Shown here piece by piece: positions 14,036 to 18,346 of a stretch of 18,346 bases of DNA. Every line of letters begins with the position of its first letter. Positions within the stretch are counted from its first letter, which is position 1. This DNA is from CAIWHR01 sp039915505 (GTDB lineage Bacteria > Pseudomonadota > Gammaproteobacteria > Burkholderiales > Casimicrobiaceae). The stretch lies in contig JBDSND010000058.1 in NCBI GenBank assembly GCA_039915505.1, forward strand, positions 1-18,346. The letters run 5' to 3'. The translations under genes and the position numbers were made by a program. The notes under the pieces were generated by a model that made no database searches, had not been told where the DNA came from, and saw nothing but the letters and a program-made list of their open reading frames with translations.

Positions 14036-15424
14036 TCAGTGCAGCTTCACCCGGGGCTCGAGGCGTCGCCGCAGGAATCGGCCGACGGTATCGAGGGCGA
14101 CCCGCCAGTAGCCGTGGATGGAGATCTGGTGAAGCTTGTAGAGCATGGCGTACATCCAGCGTGCGACCAGGCCCTGGATGAGCAGACTGCCGCCAATTAG
14201 GCGCCCCATCAGGTTGCCCACCGCCGACACCTCGCCGAGCGACACCAGCGAGCCGAAATCCCGAAACCGGAACACCGGCAAGGCCCGGCCGGCAAGTCGG
14301 GCGTGAATGGTCTTCACGAGCAGGCTCGCCTGCTGGTGCGCGGCCTGTGCCCGCGGCGGTACGATCGCGCCGGGCTTGCCTGCGTCCGGCCACGGACATG
14401 CGGCGCAATCACCGAGGGCGAAAATGTCGGGGTCGCGGCTGGTCTGCAGATGCACGTCGACCACCAGTTGGTTGGCGCGGTTGACCTCGAGACCATCGAG
14501 GTCCTGCTGCCACGCCGGAGCCTGGATGCCGGCGGCCCACACCACCAGGTCGGCATGGAGGGTTTCGTCGCCCGCGAGACGCACGCCCTCGGGCTCGATG
14601 GCGACCACCTTGGTGCCGGTCCGTACCGCGACCCGCAGCTTGTCGAGCAGGCTGGTCGCCGCCACGGCGATGCGTTCCGGCAACGGCGGCAGGATGCGAG
14701 GTGCGGCCTCGACGACGGTGATGTCGATGTCGTCGGCGGGCACGAGGTACTCGAGCCCGTAGCCGGCGTGGGCGCGCGTGGTCTGGCGGATCTCGGCCGC
14801 CAGCTCGACGCCAGTGGCGCCCGCACCGATGATCACGATGTCGACCTTGCCGCTGCCCTCGCCGCGTGCGATCTCTCCGTCGGCGCGCACGCACGCGGAT
14901 AGGAGGCGCCGGTGAAAGCGCTCCGCGTCGGCGGGCGTGTCGAGCGAGATGGCGTGCGCGGCGACGCCCGCGATGCCGAAGTCGTTGCCGACGCTGCCGA
15001 CGCAGAAGATCAGGGTGTCATAGGCAATGGTGCGCGCCGGAAGGATTTCCTCGCCCTCGTCGTCGACCAATGCGGCGAGCTTCAGCCGATGTGCCGATCG
15101 ATCGACACCGGCCACCGCGCCCTGGCTGAACTTGAACCCATGCCAGTGGGCAAGCGCCAGGTAGCTGACGTCGTGGGCATCGGCGTCCATTCGGCCGGCG
15201 GCAATCTCGTGGAGCAGCGGCTTCCACAGATGGGTCGCGGATCGGTCGACCAGCATCACGTCGAGGCGCCCTGCCTTGCCGAGCGAATCACCCAACTCCG
15301 TCGCGAGCGGCAATCCGCCCGCGCCGCCGCCGACGATGACCAGCCGGTGCGCGGACCGCTTTCGCGACGAAGGTTCGCGTCGCGCGGCCGCGACGTTGGC
15401 CGTCGTCGCCGGAGCATTGGTCAT
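14036..15424 (-). CDS. ndh: Type II NADH:quinone oxidoreductase (NDH-2)
   Basis: A 462-residue single-chain flavoprotein with two Rossmann motifs: GGGAGG at 32-37 for FAD and GAGATG at 200-205 for NADH. FALGDCAACPWP, the second FAD-contact motif, and the following PPRAQAAHQQA helix are typical of NDH-2. The C-terminal amphipathic segment (ARWMYAMLYKLHQISIHGYW) is the membrane anchor that meets the quinone pool. It oxidises NADH without pumping protons. The first 25 residues are a low-complexity basic extension not seen in the core fold. ATG 15424 overlaps the stop of the upstream methyltransferase gene in an ATGA arrangement, pointing to one transcript and coupled translation. It converges on the M13 peptidase gene. 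Nothing suggests an alternative oxidoreductase such as sulfide:quinone reductase, since the redox cysteines of that family are not evident. Confidence 0.9.
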   Translation of the reverse strand: MTNAPATTANVAAARREPSSRKRSAHRLVIVGGGAGGLPLATELGDSLGKAGRLDVMLVDRSATHLWKPLLHEIAAGRMDADAHDVSYLALAHWHGFKFSQGAVAGVDRSAHRLKLAALVDDEGEEILPARTIAYDTLIFCVGSVGNDFGIAGVAAHAISLDTPADAERFHRRLLSACVRADGEIARGEGSGKVDIVIIGAGATGVELAAEIRQTTRAHAGYGLEYLVPADDIDITVVEAAPRILPPLPERIAVAATSLLDKLRVAVRTGTKVVAIEPEGVRLAGDETLHADLVVWAAGIQAPAWQQDLDGLEVNRANQLVVDVHLQTSRDPDIFALGDCAACPWPDAGKPGAIVPPRAQAAHQQASLLVKTIHARLAGRALPVFRFRDFGSLVSLGEVSAVGNLMGRLIGGSLLIQGLVARWMYAMLYKLHQISIHGYWRVALDTVGRFLRRRLEPRVKLH

Positions 15425-16437
15425 CGTGACACGACGAAACGAAAGGCGTGGTGCACCCGTGGATCGCGGAAATCCTCGGCGCGCGTCTCCGCGCCGATGT
15501 CGCGACCACGCGATTCGAGGGCAGGGTCGAGGGTGAATGAGCGCAGGTTGGTGGAGAAATACAATTCACCGCCGTCCCCGAGCAGCTCGAGGCACGCCTC
15601 GATCAACGCACGATGATCGCGCTGCACATCCAGGATATGGGTCATTGCCTTGGAGTTGGAAAAGGCCGGCGGATCGAGCACAACGAGGTCGTAGCGCTCC
15701 CGGCGTTCCCGCGCATCGTCGAGCCAGCGCAGCACATCGCTGCGCACCAGTCGATGCGCGGCGAGATCCAGTCCGTTCGCCCGAAAATTGCGTTCGGCCC
15801 AGGCAAGATAGACATTGGAGAGGTCGACGGTGTCGGTTGCCACGGCCCCGCCGGCGGCGGCATATACCGTGAAGCTGCCGGTATAGGCGAAGAGGTTCAG
15901 CACCCGTCGGCCCGCTACGCGTGACCGCACGATCGCACGCATCGCACGATGATCGAGAAAGAGCCCGGTGTCGACGTAGGACTCGAGATCGACCCAGAAA
16001 CGCAGGCCGTTCTCCAGCACCATGAATGGCGCCCCGCGTCGACCGGTAGCCACGTGCTGCGCCCCGCCGCGGCGGCGGGCGCGGCGCTTCATCACGATCC
16101 GGGAAGGCGGTTCCCTGACCGTGGTCGCGATCGTGGCCGTGACGGCTTCGAGCCATGCCGCATGCTCGGCCGGCTCTTGGACCCATCCCGTATCGACTTC
16201 AGCGACATGAACCCGCAGTCCCGGAAGGTCCACCGGCACGTAGACGTCGATGGCGAAAGGAAACTCCGGCAGATCGCGGTCGTAGAAGCGAAAGGCGCCG
16301 AGGTCGCGGCGTCGCGCCCAACGCGACCAGTGCCGAAAATTCTTGTGCAGGCGATTGCTGAACGCGAGGAGCGCGTTTGCGGAAACCTGCGTGCGCGGCG
16401 GAAGGCTCGGGGCAGTGACCGGACGTTGCGGGGGCAT
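15421..16437 (-). CDS. Stand-alone RlmK-type rRNA methyltransferase
   Basis: A 338-residue SAM-dependent methyltransferase resembling the C-terminal (RlmK) half of E. coli RlmKL, which makes m7G2069 in 23S rRNA. The N-terminal part SNRLHKNFRHWSRWARR and FRFYDRDLPEFPFAIDVY is characteristic of that half. VDTGLFLDHR, NLFAYTGSFTVYAA (SAM site, 183-188) and LDPPAFSNS (255 onward) complete the catalytic core. The THUMP and RlmL half is absent, so this is a single-domain form; in organisms with split genes the m2G2445 activity is encoded elsewhere. ATG 16437 starts just before the conserved block; a GTG at 16515 would add 26 unconserved residues. Neither has a strong ribosome binding site. Its TGA overlaps the ATG of ndh. 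The exact target base is inferred from family membership; the more general RlmI/RlmK group is an alternative. Confidence 0.85.
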   Translation of the reverse strand: MPPQRPVTAPSLPPRTQVSANALLAFSNRLHKNFRHWSRWARRRDLGAFRFYDRDLPEFPFAIDVYVPVDLPGLRVHVAEVDTGWVQEPAEHAAWLEAVTATIATTVREPPSRIVMKRRARRRGGAQHVATGRRGAPFMVLENGLRFWVDLESYVDTGLFLDHRAMRAIVRSRVAGRRVLNLFAYTGSFTVYAAAGGAVATDTVDLSNVYLAWAERNFRANGLDLAAHRLVRSDVLRWLDDARERRERYDLVVLDPPAFSNSKAMTHILDVQRDHRALIEACLELLGDGGELYFSTNLRSFTLDPALESRGRDIGAETRAEDFRDPRVHHAFRFVVSR

Positions 16438-16538
16438 GCGGGCACGCTCGCCACTGCAGACGCGGCGGGAATGTCGGGTTGGGAGCAGTGTACCCGACCA
16501 TTTCGCCCCACCCACGCCCGACCGCTCGCGAGGCTCTT

Positions 16539-16635
16539 ACCAAGGCACGCCGCCGCCTTGGTGATGCGGCGCAGCGCACGAAATATGCGCGACCCGCGCG
16601 TGGTAACCACCAGGCGCCGGAGCAGCTCCGGTGCC
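16539..16635. other. Hairpins between the metallothionein-like and rlmK-type genes
   Basis: The 287-base gap holds two strong inverted repeats: ACCAAGGC/GCCTTGGT (16539-16546 with 16555-16562, 8-base loop) and GGCGCCGGAG/CTCCGGTGCC (16613-16622 with 16626-16635, 3-base loop, one G-T pair). The second is followed by TTT on the plus strand only. They may end the minus-strand transcript of the gene stopping at 16725. I see no further gene here. Confidence 0.45.
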
Positions 16636-16724
16636 TTTAGAGGTGTCGAGCCGGGATGGCGGGTGCGACCACGGCGCCGTCATTTACCCGCGGGTCTCAC
16701 CCGCCGGCCGTGCAACCGACACGA

Positions 16725-16982
16725 TCAAGCGCGGCGCTGCTCGGCCTGCTGCGAATGGTCGCGCACATCGGTCACGCCAGCGTGACGAGCGCAGTGCGCG
16801 CAGCAGTAGACCTGCTCGCCGGCATCGATACCGTGACCGATGACCTTGCAACCACAATGGGCACACGCCGGTGCCAGGAGATGGGCAGCGCACTCGAAGC
16901 TGTCGAAGACATGGGTGGAACCCTCCATGGTGACTTCGAACGAACGCCGATAATCGTTGCCACAGACTTCACACTTGGCCAT
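16725..16982 (-). CDS. Small cysteine-rich metal-binding protein (metallothionein-like)
   Basis: An 85-residue protein with nine cysteines and six histidines arranged as KCEVCGN (C4, C7), FECAAH (C31), CAHCGC (C40, C43, C45) and YCCAHC (C60, C61, C64). The spacing is that of small proteobacterial zinc-binding proteins usually annotated as prokaryotic metallothionein or zinc-ribbon-like proteins; two or more zinc ions could be bound. The conserved IGHGIDA segment between the cysteine clusters is typical of this group in my recollection. There is no signal peptide, so it is cytoplasmic. GGAGG five bases before ATG 16982 is a strong ribosome binding site and fixes the start, although the frame is open further upstream to 17162. 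A role in zinc or cadmium buffering or stress is inference. The basic, polar tail after residue 68 (RDHSQQAEQRRA) is probably disordered. Confidence 0.85.
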   Translation of the reverse strand: MAKCEVCGNDYRRSFEVTMEGSTHVFDSFECAAHLLAPACAHCGCKVIGHGIDAGEQVYCCAHCARHAGVTDVRDHSQQAEQRRA

Positions 16983-17205
16983 AGTTGCCTCCGTCGACTG
17001 AGCCGCTAGCCATGCAGTTTTCGTGCCGCGCGAGGGCTGCAACTGCCAGCCTTCGCCGACCAGCAGGCCGTAACTTTTTACCTGGTCGATGTAATCGGTT
17101 CTGCGCGTATCCGGGCGGGGAGGTGCAGTCGCGGCGATGCCGTCCGTGCCACCTGCGGGCACTCGGGAACAGGGCTTGCTTGATAATCGGTGGGCGACTG
17201 TGTCG
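16983..17205. other. Divergent intergenic region
   Basis: About 220 bases between the metallothionein-like gene and the 17-bp array. The minus frame upstream of ATG 16982 stays open but has no family resemblance that I know. A GATAAT element (17182-17187, plus strand) is the only promoter-like sequence seen, and its -35 is weak. No RNA gene is recognised. Confidence 0.4.
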
Positions 17206-17342
17206 GTGGTTGGCTTCGTGGCGTGGTTGGCTTCGTGGCGTGGTTGGCTTCGTGCGGTGGTTGGCTTCGTGCGGTGGTTGAGCTTCGTGCGGTGGTGGCT
17301 TCGACCGGTGGTCGACTTCGACCCGTGGTCGGCTTCGACTCG
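17206..17342. repeat. 17-bp tandem repeat array upstream of the glycine-zipper gene
   Basis: Eight imperfect units start at 17206, 17223, 17240, 17257, 17274, 17292, 17308 and 17325. Units one and two are identical (GTGGTTGGCTTCGTGGC), and units three and four are identical to each other, ending in GCG. Later units drift to GTGGTCGGCTTCGACTC-like forms and vary between 16 and 18 bases. This graded decay suggests slippage expansion from one end. The array lies between a GATAAT element (17182-17187, poor -35) and ATG 17385, so it would fall inside a leader if that promoter is real. It encodes nothing convincing in any frame and is unrelated in sequence to the 22-bp array at 9318-9471. Confidence 0.95.
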
Positions 17343-17384
17343 CAGCCACGCACCATCGCGAACGACAACTCACTGGGGCATCCC

Positions 17385-17936
17385 ATGACACGAATCATTG
17401 CAGGCGTTTTCGAGACATTCACCGAGGCCGCGCGGACCCGCGAGGCACTCGTCGAGGCAGGCTTTGGAGCTGGTGATATCTGCAGCTTCTTCAACAACGC
17501 ACCCGGCCAGCACGCGGAGATCCCGACCGGTGGGGACGAGACCAAGGATCCCGAGGCGCAGGACGCCGCCAAGGGCGCTGCAGGCGGCGCGGCCGTCGGC
17601 GCAGGGGTGGGCCTTGCCGTGGGACTGGCCGCGGGTCCGGCGGCGCTCGCCATCGCCGGCGTGGGAGCGTACATCGGCTCGCTCGCCGGGACCGGTCAAG
17701 CGACCGAAGACGAGGATGGGCCGCCGCACCGCCGACCGGCCGGAGTGATGGTGGCGGTGAACGTCGGCGACGGTGCCCGGGAGACGGACGCGGTGCGCGT
17801 GCTCCATGCCTGCGGCGCCGACAACATCGAGCGCGCCCAAGGGCAGTGGGTGGACGGAGACTGGATCGACTTCAATCCGATCGCCGACCCGGTGCTGGTC
17901 GAGCAGACGTCGCTGCACGCGCCCGGCAACGACTGA
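17385..17936 (+). CDS. Glycine-zipper hypothetical protein
   Basis: A 183-residue protein with three parts. Residues 1-36 (RIIAGVFETFTEAARTREAL and so on) look like the small alpha/beta opening domain seen in general-stress proteins that sense or bind small ligands. Residues 62-104 are a glycine/alanine-rich hydrophobic segment (GAAGGAAVGAGVGLAVGLAA) of the glycine-zipper type, which may insert in or oligomerise at a membrane. Residues 116-183 form a second soluble domain with VMVAVNVGD and IERAQGQWVDGDWIDFNP, a pattern I recall from uncharacterised betaproteobacterial proteins. Function is unknown. ATG 17385 has GGGG six bases upstream. The 17-bp tandem array ends about 40 bases before the start, so it could influence expression. 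A terminator follows the gene. Confidence 0.8.
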   Translation: MTRIIAGVFETFTEAARTREALVEAGFGAGDICSFFNNAPGQHAEIPTGGDETKDPEAQDAAKGAAGGAAVGAGVGLAVGLAAGPAALAIAGVGAYIGSLAGTGQATEDEDGPPHRRPAGVMVAVNVGDGARETDAVRVLHACGADNIERAQGQWVDGDWIDFNPIADPVLVEQTSLHAPGND

Positions 17937-17958
17937 TCGTTCTCGTTACCGCGACCAA

Positions 17959-17994
17959 GCAAAGGACAACCCGCGGGTTGCCCTTTTGCTTTTG
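17959..17994 (+). terminator. Terminator after the glycine-zipper gene
   Basis: GCAAAGG-A-CAACC pairs with GGTTG-C-CCTTTTGC around a CGCG loop (one mismatch, one bulged T), followed by TTTTGC. It lies 22 bases after the stop and about 30 bases before the end of the converging pyrophosphatase gene, which it may also serve. Confidence 0.8.
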
Positions 17995-18024
17995 CGGTTC
18001 TGGTGTCGGGACCCCCCTCGGGTC

Positions 18025-18346
18025 CTACTTCACGTGGGCCAGCAGCGGCACGATCATCAACGCAACGATGTTGATGATCTTGATCAGGGGATTCACCGCG
18101 GGACCGGCGGTGTCCTTGTAGGGATCCCCCACCGTGTCGCCGGTGATCGAGGCCTCGTGTGCCTCGGAGCCCTTGCCGCCGTATTCGCCGTCCTCGATCA
18201 GCTTCTTGGCGTTGTCCCAGGCGCCGCCGCCGGCGGTCATGGAGACCGCGGTGAAGAAGCCCACGATGATCACGCCTATCAGCAGCCCACCGAGGGCCTG
18301 ATAGGACAGGATGCCCACGAACACGGTGACCACGATTGGAATGAGC
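18025..18346 (-). CDS. hppA: Membrane-bound ion-translocating pyrophosphatase, C-terminal end (cut by right edge)
   Basis: The minus strand holds the last 107 residues or so of a membrane pyrophosphatase, open to the window edge. The diagnostic block GGGAWDNAKKLIEDGEYGGK is followed by EAHEASITGDTVGDP and YKDTAGPAVNPLIKI, the conserved acidic/lysine motif of the pyrophosphate-binding site that closes this family. Two hydrophobic helices flank it. Known role: coupling of pyrophosphate hydrolysis to H+ (or Na+) pumping across the membrane. The residues that separate K+-dependent from K+-independent types and H+ from Na+ pumps are outside the visible part, so the ion is not established and the symbol follows general use. 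It ends with TAG at 18025-18027 and converges on the glycine-zipper gene. Confidence 0.93.
   Translation of the reverse strand, partial: LIPIVVTVFVGILSYQALGGLLIGVIIVGFFTAVSMTAGGGAWDNAKKLIEDGEYGGKGSEAHEASITGDTVGDPYKDTAGPAVNPLIKIINIVALMIVPLLAHVK

Noticed and set aside
13922..14200. Plus-strand frame MAAAMTKTAKTVRIKPGRR and onward after the M13 gene
   Set aside because: It runs antisense into the conserved end of ndh and has no ribosome binding site or recognised family.
16983..17162. Longer start for the metallothionein-like protein
   Set aside because: The strong GGAGG before ATG 16982 and the position of the first cysteine pair support the short form.
17206..17342. CRISPR array or protein-coding repeat
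   Set aside because: Units are contiguous, drift in length between 16 and 18 bases and so break any reading frame, and there are no spacers.

Overview
The window is high-GC bacterial chromosome, most likely from a betaproteobacterium. The evidence is the GC-rich third codon positions, a tmRNA tag reading ANDETYALAA, and the gene set (Mfd, class II cytochrome c', MarC, NDH-2, membrane pyrophosphatase). The lineage is an inference from gene content; no rRNA or other phylogenetic marker is present.

Region 1 (about 1-2205) looks like a decayed integrated element abutting the 3' end of ssrA. From right to left it holds a broken P4-type tyrosine integrase with two compensating frameshifts and no catalytic half, the C-terminal stub of a secreted S8-type peptidase that keeps its own strong terminator, a GFA/CENP-V-type zinc protein, and an alpha/beta hydrolase cut by the window edge. 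Base composition supports this: I counted about 45% GC in 901-960 against about 72% in 3001-3060.

Region 2 (2206-9306) is core genome. It holds ssrA (minus strand), a bifunctional mannose-1-phosphate guanylyltransferase/mannose-6-phosphate isomerase, the transcription-repair coupling factor Mfd behind an extended -10 promoter, and a metallo-beta-lactamase-fold hydrolase. Two short minus-strand coding-like stretches flank mfd.

Region 3 (9307-13819) starts with a 22-bp tandem array directly upstream of a periplasmic cytochrome c'. A cytochrome b561-type membrane protein converges on that gene across a shared hairpin. A MarC-family membrane protein and a secreted M13 (neprilysin-type) metallopeptidase follow.

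Region 4 (14036-18346) has a minus-strand pair whose start and stop codons overlap (a stand-alone RlmK-type rRNA methyltransferase, then NDH-2), a nine-cysteine metallothionein-like protein, a second tandem array (about 17-bp unit) upstream of a glycine-zipper protein, and the C-terminal end of a membrane-bound pyrophosphatase.

I found no CRISPR array, defence cassette, biosynthetic cluster or intact mobile element. The features most worth a second look are the ssrA-linked element scar and the two unrelated tandem arrays, each in the 5' region of a small gene.
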